A DNA stretch of 64,000 bases. Source: Medicago truncatula (taxonomy: Eukaryota; Streptophyta; Magnoliopsida; Fabales; Fabaceae). Location of the stretch: contig NC_053044.1 of assembly GCF_003473485.1 (NCBI RefSeq), positions 9,870,501 through 9,934,500 on the forward strand, read 5' to 3'. Below are positions 22,450 through 34,987 of this stretch, one piece after another. Positions within the stretch are counted from its first letter, which is position 1; the number at the start of each line of letters is the position of its first letter. Made by a program: the position numbers and the translations under genes. The notes beneath the pieces are model-generated. The model made no database searches. It was given only the letters and a program-made list of their open reading frames with translations, and was not told where the DNA came from.

Positions 22450-23616
22450 TCAGATTTTGAGGATCCATTCCGGTGGAAGGAACAAGTTCTCACATTCGGG
22501 ATATTCAGACACATGCGAAAGCTGACCTCGATCCAAGTGAAAAACACGGTTCCCGCCTGCCATATTGTCACTAGAGAGGACGGAAGTGTCAATAAAGATG
22601 ACACAATTTCCTTTGGGAAGACACAGATCCCAACCAGAAGCAGAAAACGAACATCCACTCCCCACAAACAAAACCCTACCCCCTAATTTTTTCAACTTCA
22701 CCCACTTCTTCTCCATCTCATCAAGCTTAAAGAATTTGATACTGAATTGAAAAAATGTTTGATGAATGTCCAATAACAACAACTCACCCTCATTCTCCAC
22801 CAGCAATTTTCTGTTCTCACCACGAACACAACGTCGATACAAAGGTTGAGCCGCTAACTCAGTGCTCGAGTCCGGTCCAACTGTAACTGTCTGGCCAGAC
22901 TGGTCGACCACGTAAAACCTCCCTTTAAACAGGCAGATGTCTCCGTGGGCAGTTGACAAATTGGAGACCGGTGTCCAGCGCTTGTCTCGGTCATGGAAAA
23001 GCACTCGCTTGGAGGAACAATAACTCAATGTGCCAAGTACGAGAGGCTTTTTCTCGGGGCATGTGACAGCAAGGATCTTTTGCGGATACAAGTAGCTACT
23101 GTGTTGATTTTGGAATGTTAAGTCGTCTTTGTCAATGATGAAATCGGTTGCTAAATGTTGGGGGGAGAATTTGGTGAAATCAACCACATTAGGCAAATGA
23201 GAAAAGGCTGTAGATGTGAGACTTAAGAAAGGTGGTTTTAAGAGTTGAGTTTTACCACTTGAGTTTTGGGTAATTCGTATCAACCAAGGCCGACGACGAA
23301 TTAGGGTTTCTTGTTGTTGTTGTTCTTGTGGTGGTTTGACGAGGAAGAAGCTGCGTTTGGAGAGGTGGCCAAATGAAGTGCTGGTGTTTTCGATGTTATC
23401 AATGATCTCGTTGTTGTTGCTGATGGAATCTGGTGTTGGAACATATTTGAGAAGTGGGAATTGGAAGGGTAAAATGTTATGGTCATTTGGAATCGGGGAA
23501 GAGCGCCAAGTTGAACAAACTGATCGAAAACGAATGAGATCAAGTTCTACGTCAAGGCGTTGTGATATCAGAAAGATAATATCCTTTGGAAGCTCAGACC
23601 AGTCCACTGACGCCAT
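22450..23616 (-). CDS. F-box/DUF295 (KIB1-4 beta-propeller) protein
   Basis: This intact frame gives 388 residues from the ATG at 23616 (MASVDWSELPKDIIFLISQ). An upstream in-frame ATG at 23652 would add 12 residues but is not shared by the sister gene at 46635, which starts at the same MASVDW. The F-box is at about 5-43. Propeller landmarks include RPWLIRITQ, GDICLFKGRFYVVDQSGQ, TVTVGPDSS, GCSFSASGWDLC, VFHLDRGQLS and LPPEWILKI. It lacks the DEKEKKWVKL duplication. About 87 percent of residues match the gene at 46635 by eye, with the changes spread across the propeller. GTATGTTATC lies just downstream of the stop on the minus strand. Role inferred from family: SCF substrate receptor. Confidence 0.93.
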   Translation of the reverse strand: MASVDWSELPKDIIFLISQRLDVELDLIRFRSVCSTWRSSPIPNDHNILPFQFPLLKYVPTPDSISNNNEIIDNIENTSTSFGHLSKRSFFLVKPPQEQQQQETLIRRRPWLIRITQNSSGKTQLLKPPFLSLTSTAFSHLPNVVDFTKFSPQHLATDFIIDKDDLTFQNQHSSYLYPQKILAVTCPEKKPLVLGTLSYCSSKRVLFHDRDKRWTPVSNLSTAHGDICLFKGRFYVVDQSGQTVTVGPDSSTELAAQPLYRRCVRGENRKLLVENEGELLLLDIHQTFFQFSIKFFKLDEMEKKWVKLKKLGGRVLFVGSGCSFSASGWDLCLPKGNCVIFIDTSVLSSDNMAGGNRVFHLDRGQLSHVSEYPECENLFLPPEWILKI

Positions 23617-24031
23617 AGATGAAGTTGCCACAGCTGTGTGGAAGTAAATCATAAATGGAAGACGGTTTTATTTGTTGCATGAGAAAAGGAAGGAATGAAA
23701 ATAGCTACGTATAACGATGCGGAAGAAAACAGAGCTGGTCTAAAGGATCAGTCATAACTCATAATTGTAACCATTAAATCAACTTCCAGGTGTGATGCAA
23801 TCGAAGACTCCAATCTGCAGTCATAATATGACAAATAACAATTATTTCATTGCTAAAATGATATATGCAGTAACATTAGCACTTTTTTTTAGGGATATAT
23901 GCAGTAATATTAGCACTTTGAACCTGCTGAAATGTACGCCAAATCAGGGGACTGGATTCTCTCTGCCTAAAGGGAGAGATCTAATGAAATATATGCCACA
24001 CAAAGACAAATATTAAAAATAGGGTTTACCG
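23617..24031. other. 5' flank of the F-box gene at 22450
   Basis: It matches 47802-48106 upstream of the sister gene. A short direct duplication (ATATGCAGTAA...TTAGCACTTT) occurs at 23863-23920. No clear TATA box was seen. Confidence 0.45.
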
Positions 24032-24702
24032 TAGAGATGGTAAAATGGGTTGGACCTGTCGGGTTGGTCGGTATAGCCCACATCTTTTAGCAGGTGGAAT
24101 GGAATTTTGAACCTGCCACTAGTATGGTGTCCACTCTGCCTAACCTACTAAAAAGCGGAAATATGATGGGATGGGACGGGTTGGCCCGTTGGATTGATAG
24201 GTTAAAAATATATTCTCTTTTTCACTTCTCTTTATTTATATAAGTCAATTTCAATTTTCCAATTTTCTCCTCCGTATATTAGGGAACAAATTCAATTAAT
24301 TTTATCACTTTTGTTTCATGATTTTAGACTCCTATTTTTAATGGTTATTCAATTCATAACTCATGGAGTTTTTATTTTGAATGTCTTATTGATTTTTAGA
24401 TGATGTAATTTATATCATTGAATGATTATTTCATATTTTTAGTGAAGTCATTAGTTATATATTTAGATTTTTTTAAATTGACTTTAATTTTTACATCGTT
24501 TATGTGAAGTTTTTAATTAATACTTTTTAAAAAAAAATTGACGGGTCAGCCCACCAACCTATCTATCCGCCATAAAACGGGACGGACTGAAATTTCCAAT
24601 CCTACATCTTTAGCTGGCCCGCCCCACTCCACCCTTTTTTAAAGGAGTTATTGACGGGGACGGAGAGGGACATGAGGAGTCTGACACTTTTTGTCATCCC
24701 TA
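24032..24702. mobile_element. hAT-like MITE, uninterrupted copy
   Basis: The left end TAGAGATGGTAAAATGGG and the right end, reverse complement TAGGGATGACAAAAAGTG, are inverted repeats of the hAT type. The subterminal regions are rich in GGACGGG/CCCGCC words and the centre is AT-rich. The flanks GTTTACCG and ATTTACTA share only TTTAC, so any 8-bp target duplication has decayed. Its duplicate at 48107 carries a LINE insertion. Confidence 0.65.
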
Positions 24703-25170
24703 ATTTACTATAATGATTGCTCACATGGACCTCCTATTTTGGTTATATTCATGTAAATAAAGTGAAACTATTAACTGATAATTGAATAAAATGTTTGCTA
24801 GATTCATAGAAGGAGCTATAATGACTACAACACAGTGAGCATAAAATTTAAACTTTTGGTTTCTCGGTTAATATAAATCTTGGAAATTTTTAAGGGAGGA
24901 CATATTAATGGTAGAAGGTCAGTAAAAACGGGATGACAATTTTATTTCTAGGAAAATCTCAACAGTATGCTATAATGGCAGAGCAGCCACTTGCCGCTAC
25001 ATCTACAGAACTTCCACGCGCCACGTTTTCCAACTACAGTAATCTGGTGCTATTGCTGCCACTATAATGGAAGATTATGGCTGTTGCATATTGTCACAAA
25101 GCCCATCTTTACCCCGTTCCTCCCCACAAATGACTATGATGGCTTTTGCTTCAATTAAAATGTGAAAATG

Positions 25171-25340
25171 TGGTTTGATGAGGTAGAAATTATGTTTGGA
25201 GACCAATGTTGTTGTTGATCATTCAATGTCAAATGGTGAAATGTGAAAATAATTAGCTAAGATCAATTTCATTGTTGATTCGTTGCGAGATCATATGCAG
25301 AAGGTCAATTTTTCAAGAGAACTTAATTCTATTGGAACAA
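25171..25340 (-). pseudogene. Relic of the F-box region, duplicate of 15762-15930
   Basis: Same DLLHMISQRINNEIDL and LIKP traces as its partner, and nearly identical to it. It marks an old decayed family member within the duplicated unit. Confidence 0.7.
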
Positions 25341-26934
25341 TTCTTGGTTAGATATTATTTTCCTTCTGACGACATAACTCTGCATTATCAGGTCTCGTAC
25401 CCCTGAAAATCAAAGGGTTAAAACAAAAAAATATAAAAAATTATTATTTTTTCTTTATGTATTAATCAAAACCATTAACATTTTTTTTTTAGATTGACAA
25501 AATTAGTAGTCATCTAAGAACTCATACATATAAGTATGAAAAAGTTGGGGTATGAAACTTGATCACGGCGTTCAATCTAACAATGAACAATAAAGATTCT
25601 AGTAGAGTACACAAAGAGAAGTTTTCAATCTTCTTTATATATATCAAACATTGCTTCTAATTAAGCATCCCTTAGCTAGTCAATCACTCTTAGCCTGTTG
25701 TAAACCAACCCCTTGCAGGAAATGTTCTGCATCCAAAGCTGCAAGCACCCTACACAAATTAGTATGAAACATTATTAGGACCAAGATGCTAAAGGTCAAT
25801 ATGCTTCCAAACAAATTTAAATTGAATTCGTTTAAATGTCACATAAGAAACTCTGGGCGCAACTAAATGAACTGATCGAACTATGAACTGACAAGGCATT
25901 CAATTTAAATTAATTGGTATCTAAGCATGTATTATGCAAAACATAAAACCAGGGTAATCATGATATAGACTCTACTCAATAATATATAGGATTGTTATAA
26001 ATGCAACAACTGTGAGGTTAATGTTTTGTTTGCTACAGAAACTTAACATTCTGTTGTTGTATTTTATGGTTTATTAAAAATCTTTGGATCATTGTCATTC
26101 TACGAATGTTTGGGGCGAAAATAACCATTATATGGAAGACCAGTCGAATTGTCCTCACACTTGCAAGAAATGCTCTTTTTGAGTTTCAAATGTTAGAACT
26201 CAATACCTTATTTAATTCAAGAACTAACAAACTCGCCAATTAGAAACAGAAAAAAGATGCGGAATCGATAAATAGGCTCTGTGAGCTCTGAAAGAACATA
26301 TGCTAGATTATAAAAAAAATAAAGAATGATTACATAAAAATGACAAACCAGGTAAAAGATAAGTGCACTACAGGTCTACAACTATCTCTTACTCCTAATG
26401 TATTTTGCAAATTGACAGAAAGATTGTAATGGAGAAAGAATCAAAGAAGCATAACTCTTATTTTACTTTTCAAGTTTTAGAAGGTTTGTTGCCTCTAAAT
26501 AATTAAATACTCCTAAACTGAGATATAGGTGTAATTGATCAACTAAGTTTCGACTTTATAGCACCATAATATGATAATAATGCATTTGGTCAAAACTTCA
26601 AATCAAAATGGCATAACTAACCTTGAATAAACACAACTTTAATAAAGAGAAGAGTTGAAATGTGAAAGTAACAATAAAAGAAGATGATCAAGCTCATCAA
26701 CATTGATTGTTGCATCTTATCATACAGATTATCCCCTCAAAATAAAATGCATGAAACATATTTAGAAGTGGAGATACTTATTTAGAAAACATATATGCTA
26801 CAAAAGCCATATTCGATGCAACAACATTCAATATTTCTCTTTCTAATAACATAAACCAAGCACACAAGAAAGCAATATCACAATCACATTAGAAATTTCT
26901 CAATGCAAGATAACATACTGGGTTAGTGAAGCTG

Positions 26935-27190
26935 GCTTTTAATGACCCACTCCGGAGGTGGCCCGAACAAGTTGTAATATTCAGGATGATAATACAAGTA
27001 GGAAAGGTGACAATCTTGATCCAAGTGAACAATAGTCACATTGAGATAGTTTGGTTGTGCCACTTGAGGTTTGGGTAATTCTGATCAACCAAGGAATTTG
27101 GGTCTGTTGTTGTTGGTCTTGTTCTTGTTGTGGTGGCTTGACGAGGAAGAAACTGCGTTTGGAGTTGAAGCCATGGATGATGATACCGAT
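26935..27190 (-). pseudogene. Internally deleted F-box/DUF295 remnant
   Basis: The minus strand reads SKRSFFLVKPPQQEQ and IPWLIRITQTSSGTTKLS, then shifts frame directly into VTIVHLDQDC, LYYHPEYYNLFGPPPEWV and a stop. The F-box and most of the propeller are missing, so a deletion has joined about residue 125 to about residue 350 of a family member. GTATGTTATC follows the stop, as in the intact genes. In unit 1 the corresponding stretch is absent altogether. Confidence 0.8.
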
Positions 27191-28461
27191 TTTCTTCTTC
27201 TTGTTCTTGTTCTTGGTTTCTTTTTTAGTAATGATAAAATAGAAAAGCGAATGATGAATGAGTGCAGCGCCAGAAGAAAATGGTAGAGTTGGAGTAGATA
27301 ACGGTGGTGAGGATGATGATTCTTGGTTCTTGTGTGGTTGAAGGTTAAGAGCAACGATTTAATTTTTTCAATTAGACGATGATATTCAAGAGTTTCTTTA
27401 TAGTATTCATTTTCTTGAATTATTTTTTTCTTTTCAAGTTGTATTCGTTTTCTTCACCACTTACTTAGCTTACTTATCTCATAAAAAGGGCTAAAGGTTC
27501 TTTAATTTACCTTTAATTAACTTAAAGGACCATCCATCTTGTTACAATTAAAGAACTTTTTTTGACATAACAATTATAGAACTTAAAGACCTAAATGATA
27601 CAAAAAATACTTAAAGGACCAACTTATTATAATTAAATAACTTAAAAGGATCTCCGATGTAATTTAGCTTAAAAAAAAAATAAAAACTATCATTTATGTT
27701 AAAGAAATTAAAAAACTATTGAACTCAAGTGGTAAATAAACTTCACAAAAAAAGAATTATTTAGAAAAATCTAAATTCAACTCTTTGATAGAACAATTCT
27801 TGATAAACCTTTACTTTTCTTTTGGTATTAAAAATCATGAATAATTTTTGATTGGTATATGAAAATGTAATGGCCACTTAAGAACTTAGACACATAAGTT
27901 AAGCTTGTGGACAAAACCATTAATATTTTACTATTATATAATGAATGGTGCACTCATGACCTTCTTCAATTCCCATTGCAACCATCCTTCTCCTTTTTTA
28001 AAACACAAGTCTTCTTTATCACATCATAGAGATTTAAACAAACAACCAATTTCAAGCTTCAAAAACAAAAAATATTGTGTAAAAATGAATTTATAGAAAT
28101 TATGAATTTTTTATAAAAATATTATACTATAAGTAAGAAACATCAACTGCCTTTTAAACAATTCAGGTCAAACCAAAAAAACAATTTGTTACATTCTTTA
28201 TTCAAAGTCCTCTTATTATCTATAACTGATAAGGGATAAAATACTTGCACAAGTTGAAAAAGTTAAAATATCTACTGCTATGTACAAGTAAAAATATCTC
28301 ATTGGCAGAAACATGATTCAAACATTAACAGATCTAATCTTTGTTCTAAATTGTCACAACTTAAGATTGTCTGCCCCCTCCTCAAAAGGGTGTTCTATAA
28401 TGATCGAATCGAGATCCTCGACCTTGCTTAACAAATTGAGATATATCAAGTTAATATATTA
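27191..28461. other. Intergenic
   Basis: The stretch 27384-27770 duplicates 12571-13095. The stretch 28170-28325 matches 17085-17228 of unit 1. About 28326-28453, together with 38460-38491 on the other side of the nest, has no counterpart in unit 1. No gene was seen. Confidence 0.45.
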
Positions 28462-29469
28462 TTTTTTTTGAATCGGCAAAATATTATTACCCAACAAGCC
28501 CGTGCGAGAAGTACTAATAAGCTTGGGTGGAGAAAAAAACATAGAAGGGGAAATCGGTTGCCGCACAAACACCGGCTCGAACAAAAACCCCTTTAAAAAC
28601 CACCCACAAACCAAGATGCCGCCTATAAACGTAACACCGTAAACACCAGGAAAGCACCCAAAACCAAAAAAGGCACCAAGCAATGAGGCTGAAGTATACT
28701 ATCAAGAAGCTAGCATACTCCTACCTCACAACCAGCCGAGCCAAAACCACTAAAACAGCAGGTCCCCAAGCTGCACAGCTCCCCTACCGAAAAACAGAAG
28801 CGAAATCACCGACCTGCACACCAGAACTGCATCGAACAATAACTGCAAGGCAGCCGAACCAAAACTCCAAAAAACTAGGCGCACTACAACCGTGAAAGCA
28901 ACTAGCAGAACTTTCAGCAGCTATAATAACCAGCAGGCACGCAGACACAGAGGACAGACCACCAAAAAGCAAACAGCAACAAAAAACAGCTCCAAAACCA
29001 ATTACTTCCTTAATAGACATTCTTGTGGATTCCAATTCCATTCATAATATAAGCATGTTTGCATATCAAGCCTATACAAACTCCACCGCCACGAATTAAC
29101 AACAATCTCCGACAAAAGATCATCCACATGCTTCACCTCATTTCGGAAGATCATATGATTCCTAGCTTGCCAAATAGCCCAAATAGTTGCATGCCAAATA
29201 ATCCACAACCCCTTGCGAATCTTCTTGTTTCTCCCTTCAATACTCCAACATGCCCAATGCACAAACAAATTCGGAGGCGTAATAAAGAAGAAATCAAGCC
29301 ATTTCATAACACTCGCCCAAACAATAGTCGTGAAATTGCAATGTAAGAAAAGATGGTTAGCCGATTCTTCCACTAATCCACAAAAAACACACCTAGAAGA
29401 CACTTCCGGCGATAAACAATTATGCCGTGCAAGATTTCTTCTAGTAGGGATCCTATCTAGAAGGAGTTT

Positions 29470-30697
29470 TGATGGGATAAAACCGCAAGTGCACGGTCTT
29501 ACCGAAGTAGTATAAAAGAGTATCGTTCCGACAGAGAGTTATGAATTCAATCAACTTTAGATAATGATTAGACTAAAGGTTTATAAGATAGAAAAGTATG
29601 GGTTTTTTTAATTAAAAGTAAATAATAAAACAAAAGATAAAAGTCTTGGAATTATTGGTTCATCCTAATGACAAGTCCTTCACAAACCAAACTATTAAAC
29701 TTATAACCTTATGTTAGACCTAATTTCTCAAGACAGTTTCTCTTTTGTTCCTCTAGCAACCAAGCCTATTTCGCTGACTTGATTACTATTAGATTTTGGT
29801 TCCTCTAACAACCAAGCCTATTTCGCTGACTTGATCATTATTAGTTCCCTTGAAGATCGAAACTATATGTCTCAAAGATTGTAAAGACTATTTCGCTGCC
29901 TTTACAATCTTTGTCTAAATTCACTTGTTCGAATATCAAAGCTCCACTTTCGTTTTATGAATTGATATTTGAGATGATGGATAAACAATTATCAAACCCT
30001 CCACTTTCGTTTCCACAGTTTGATAATGGTTGATCCATGTTAAGGCGGTGAATTTAGATAAGGAATTAGGGTTACATAAGATTAAAGTTTAAAGCTTGGT
30101 TTGATTAGGATTATGTCATTAGACTTATCCAACAATCCCAAGACAAGAGAAGTCTACTCACTGACGTTCATCGTAGACAAGGAGAAGAAGAGAGAAAGCA
30201 TATAGATAAATAACAAGAAAGTAAAATGAACTTTTATTAGAAAGACAATTGTCACATATTGTATTCCAAGAAAAGATGAATATTTGTGATGGCTAGCTAC
30301 TCTATTTATAGTTTACATTCGACTTAAAATCTAAGCAACCATAAAAGGGCATTTCGGTAAACTAAAACAGAGTAGCTTAAAATCTAAGCAAAAGCAGCAA
30401 AAGAGGCATTGGAAGGTGGCACGGTCGTGCCAAGCCTAGCACGGGCCGTGCCAATGTTCTGACTTGGGGGAGACATATTTTGTCTTCCGAATCTTCATAT
30501 TTCTGCACCGAATCAGCTCCAATCCTCTTTCTTTTGCTCCAAGACTCAATCCATCCAATATTTATTCCTGAAATATAAAATATGCAATTGTAGTAATATA
30601 ATTCAAAAAGGAAATATTATAAATATAAATATAACTAAAATCTAAATAAAACAATACTAAATATTATGGATAAAATAGATATAATAATGACTCATCA
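29470..30697 (-). repeat. LTR (3' LTR of the Ty3/gypsy element)
   Basis: Starts TGATGGG and ends CTCATCA in plus orientation. A TATA-like CTATAAATAG (minus strand) lies near 30300. A pseudo-palindromic pair, GGCACGGTCGTGCC and CACGGGCCGTGCC, lies at 30416-30451. Confidence 0.9.
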
Positions 30698-31079
30698 AAC
30701 TCCCCCATACTTGAATCTTTGCTTGTCCTCAAGCAAAAGGCATAAACATGGTAGCACAAACAATTTTATCAAATGACAATTCGATTAAAGGACATGTCTC
30801 CTCAAGGGCTTAAATTCCAAATGTACACTAATCACAAATTCAAGCATTTCTTGTAATTTTTATTCAACCCAACGATCAAGTTTTAAGTGAGTGTGTGTGT
30901 GAAGTCCAACCCTTTTTTTGCTCCTGTATAAGATAGGCATTATGAGGAAACATGGTCTAATCCTAGCACTAAACCAACCAAGAAAGATTCCTTCTATAAT
31001 TCATATAAGAAAGATGGGAGTATTTGAGAATTTTTGTTCTTTGCCCTTTGCACATTTAAGTTCTTTATTTAAGGAACAA

Positions 31080-31300
31080 CATCTTCACATAGGAAGTCGG
31101 AGGGCCTACCCCCTTCCCCAATCTAGATTCAATGGTGCCCCTTAAAACATCATCTTCACGTAGGAAGTCGGAGGGCCTACCCCCTTCCCCAATCTAGATT
31201 CAATGATGCTTTTTAAAGTTTTTCTCAAGATAACAATCATCTTTACGTAGGAAGTCGGAGGGCCTACCTCCTTCCCCAATCTAGATTCAATGATGAGATC
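31080..31300. repeat. Three-copy repeat inside the Ty3/gypsy element
   Basis: The block GAAGTCGGAGGGCCTACC followed by CCAATCTAGATTCAATG occurs three times in direct order (near 31094, 31160 and 31252), separated by unequal spacers. It lies between the polypurine tract and the gag region. Confidence 0.8.
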
Positions 31301-33149
31301 TTGGAATTAATTTGGCTTTTTGGCTTTTTATGAACTCCCTTATACTAACTTATACTACTGGCACTTTGAGAATCTTTAAAGGTTAATGCACCACTAAGAT
31401 TAAAACGCGTTTCCTTAAAATACCTATTCATACATTTACTCAAGGGAAGCAACTTTGTGTTTTTCTCATTGGAGAATTTTATTCACTTTAAAACAAGATG
31501 TGGGTATATCAAGAAGACTTAAAACACAAGAGTTTGCTTTCATGTACAAGAATCAACCAAATAAGAGGAGACAATGAAAATTTTGTGTCATGATATTTTC
31601 AATAAAAATTAGCTACTTAACCATGTCTTTTACAATAAAACTATACAAAAGAATAAAGTTCAAGGGAGTTTGGAAACACTACGACTAAAGACACTTTATT
31701 AGGCCCCCCCCACACTTAGGAGAAGCATTGTCCTCAATGATTTAAAGAAGAAGAAGAGAAAGAAGAAGATGGTGAAGAAAGAAGAGAAGTAGAGGAAGAG
31801 GAGAGCTCACAATTTTATTGAAGTCCATAAGGTAGACCTTGGAGGTGAAGGTGTTGCATCATGTATCGGAACATTTGATTGTTTTATTCATTTATTTGAG
31901 TGCCCCTTAGGACATCGTTTCTTAGCCCGATCATTTCAACACCTTGTCTTTATTGCTCGGTGCATGTTCTTTGAACTTTGGTTTGCATCCATGCCCACCG
32001 TTCATCATTATAGTTGCCACCGGCTTCTTGTTAATGGTGCAAGTTTGCACCTACCTCCTCTTCATTACCACCATCATCACCATCATTGTGTACCTGTGGG
32101 TTAGTGCCAACATAAAAGTTTTCTACCACCTTCGGATTAGTAATATTTGAATTAGGTAGAATAATCAAGAAATTAGCATTATTGACTCTCCACTCATATT
32201 GGGGATTGTGAGAAGGGCCATGGATTCTAAAAAAAACATGGTAGTGAGGGTTTCTAAGTATAGATAGTAGTTTCCCTCAATCCTATTTATCCCTTTGTTC
32301 ACATTTACCTCAAATTTTCTAACAAATGAAAGTGATGATTGCACCTACCATTATATCACCTTTATATCCAGTTTCTTTCTAGCAATTGAAACAAGATAAT
32401 AAATCAAATAATAGCAAATGTTAACATGGTGGTTATAAGCCTACAACAACTCAATAGTCCCCATCATTCCTACCTTTTTTCTACCCCATATGGTGCAAGC
32501 AATAACCGTGTGAAGGTACCTAAGCACATGGTTGTGAATTTATTCAACAACCTAATCACATGTTCATCTATTTCTAGTCTATCCATAGCATTAACATCAA
32601 GGTACCTGCAAGGAGAGATAGATCAAGAGATTAGAGATTTATACCTATTTCTTTGCTCGGAATCCTTGAATTGGATCCCATGATTGTGGGTTGTTGATTG
32701 CTTCTTGCTTGCACCTCTTCCGGAGGCTTCAGTATTTTACCTTTCCTTTTTGATGCCATTAACCTTAGCTTGGTTTGGGTGTTGGTGGATGATTGTTGGT
32801 GAAGTTTGGAGAGAATTATGGAAGAAGGATTATGGATGTTATTTGATATGGATACGGGAAGAAATTTTTTTTTTTTGATGGGTTGGCACGGCCGTGCCAC
32901 CACAGGCACGGGCCGTGCCAACTTTCTGGAAAAAAGAGGGAAGATTTTTTTTTTTTTTTTGGGTGGGTTTCTGGTCAATGGCTTCAATTTTTTTTTCACT
33001 TTTTCGCATCATATTTGGACAAATACCTACAAAACAAATTAAAACAACACAAAACAAACAAAATAAAAGCAATAAAACTTATGGGTTGCCTCCCACGAAG
33101 CGCTCTTTTAGAGTCATTAGCTTGACGATTAGAAGGTTTCTCTACCCAA

Positions 33150-34650
33150 TACCCAATCTTTCCCAAAGGGATAATGGCATCAACTTGAGATTCTCTCCCA
33201 AATCACACATAGCTTTTTCAATGGTTTCACTCTCAATCACACAAGGGGTGGAAAAACTCTCAATCACTATGAAGTTAGGCTTAGCAAGCCTTTGTGGGAC
33301 ATGGATTTTGAGTTTATAAGGTGGTGAAACGATTGGCTTATCACTCTCTCCTATGACTTTCTCACCTTGTTGTTTTTCACTCTCTATCTCACCCTCAATT
33401 GTCTTAGTTTTCATAATGGTGTCCTCTAACTGCTTACCGTCCCTAAGTTGAATAGCATTTATAAGGCCTTTGGGGTTGGCTTCAGTTTGACTTGGAAAGA
33501 CTTCGGGGGTTTGAGAGGAAGTAGCTACTTTTTGGGCTACTTGAGAGATTTGAGTTTCTAGCATTCTAGTGTGAGTAGCAATGGAGTCCACTTTAGATGT
33601 AATCTTGACAAGAGAGTCATTCAAAAATCCAGTTTGATTTTTAAGTTCTTGAAATTGCTTGGATTGCTCCATAGCATGTTTTTCTAGTAAAATTTCCAAG
33701 CTGGATTTCTGAGGGACTCTTTGCTTGTTTGCATAAACGGGTGGTGTTGTTTGTTGTCCAAAGGTATAAGAATTTTGCTCGGGACTTTTAGCAACACTAC
33801 CTAGTTGGCATTCAACACCAGTATGGTCAAGTATTCCACAAAATTCACAAGGTGGTGAAACAAGAGCAGGTGTGACGACACTTACAGTTAATTTATCAAA
33901 TTTTTGGAGAAGTGTGTCCACCTTAGCAGATAGATGATCAAGAGTAGAAACCTGGTACATACCTGCCTCTTTTTTAGAGGGTGGAGGAGTACCTTCAGTG
34001 ATAACTCTCTCACTTGTCCATTGATAGTGGTTTTGTGCCATGTTCTCGATCAAATCATATGCTCCTGTGTAAGTTTTATTCATCAAAGCTCCACCTGCAG
34101 CTGCATCAACATTCATTTTTGTGGAAAACAAGAGACCATTATAAAAAGTGTGGATTAGAAGCCAATTCTCAAAACCATGATGGGGGCAAAGCCTAAGCAT
34201 TTCTTTGAAACACTCCCACACATCGTAAAGAGATTCACCATCTTTTTGAGTGAATTGTGTGATTTGACTCCTTAATTGAGCAGTTTTACTATGGGGAAAG
34301 AATTGGGAAAGGAATGCCTTCCTCATTTGGTCCCATGAAATTATAGAACCAATTTTCAATGAATCAAACCAAGCACTAGCTCTATCCCTCAAAGAGAAAG
34401 GAAAGAGGTGCAGCCTTACGGCCTCTTGGTTTGCCTTCAAAGTTCCACTAAGTCTTAAAAAAGTTGAAACATGAAAATTCGGATCCTCAGTGGGTGATCC
34501 GAAAAATTGATTTTGCTGCACCAGGTAAATAAGTGCAGGCTTTATTTCAAATTTAATATCCTCAACCGTTGGCTACACAATAGCATCGTACGGCTCATCT
34601 GAAGATGTGATTGCATACTCTTTGAGAGCACGTTTCTCAGCCATATCGTT
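33150..34650 (-). mobile_element. gag and start of protease region of the Ty3/gypsy element
   Basis: The minus strand shows gag-type segments FLRLSGTLKANQEAVRLHLF, RDRASAWFDSL, TFYNGLLFSTK and LMNKTYTGAYDLIENMAQNH. A protease-like CDLGENLKLMPLSLWERLG follows. Approximate span only. The lineage call (Athila-like) rests on gag resemblance and the tRNA-Asp primer site. Confidence 0.75.
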
Positions 34651-34777
34651 ATTACTGTGTGTTTCTTTGAGCCATCCCTGAAATCAAAGCGGTTAAAGAT
34701 AGAAAATAAAAAAAAATAAAAAAGTAAAATAAAATAAAATAAAATAAGGAGAAAGGGAGGGAGAGAGATTTTATATA

Positions 34778-34821
<44 letters not shown>

Positions 34822-34963
34822 GAGAGAGATAAATATATAAAAAAAAATAAGAAAAAGAAATAATTTTTTTATATATATATATATATTTTATTTACTTAAA
34901 TAAATTATATATATATTTTTTTTAGACTAAACACTATTAAAAAGTTAATCAAATTACAATAAC

Positions 34964-34981
34964 TCCCCGGCAGCGGCGCCA
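34964..34981 (-). other. Primer-binding site (tRNA-Asp type)
   Basis: On the minus strand TGGCGCCGCTGCCGGGGA lies six bases inside the 5' LTR edge. It matches the plant tRNA-Asp 3' end at all but one position as I recall it. Confidence 0.75.
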
Positions 34982-34987
34982 AAAACT

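Larger units (their letters stand above)
24882..28325. repeat. Segmental duplication, unit 2 left part (partner 15488-17222)
   Basis: Nearly identical to 15488-17222 (about 1 percent different), with extra blocks at about 26221-26700 and 26918-28165. It ends at ATTCAAACATT near 28325. Homology to unit 1 resumes at AACATTGTTTAATT near 38492, after the transposon nest. Confidence 0.9.

Noticed and set aside
27085-27354. 89-codon minus-strand frame rich in Arg, Lys and Ser
   Set aside because: It is the wrong frame over the F-box remnant; the family sequence (SFFLVKPPQQEQ) reads in another frame.
32426-33125. Several plus- and minus-strand frames of 60-140 codons around T and A tracts
   Set aside because: They lie in the noncoding interior of the Ty3-type element and are composed of homopolymer-derived Phe/Lys runs.
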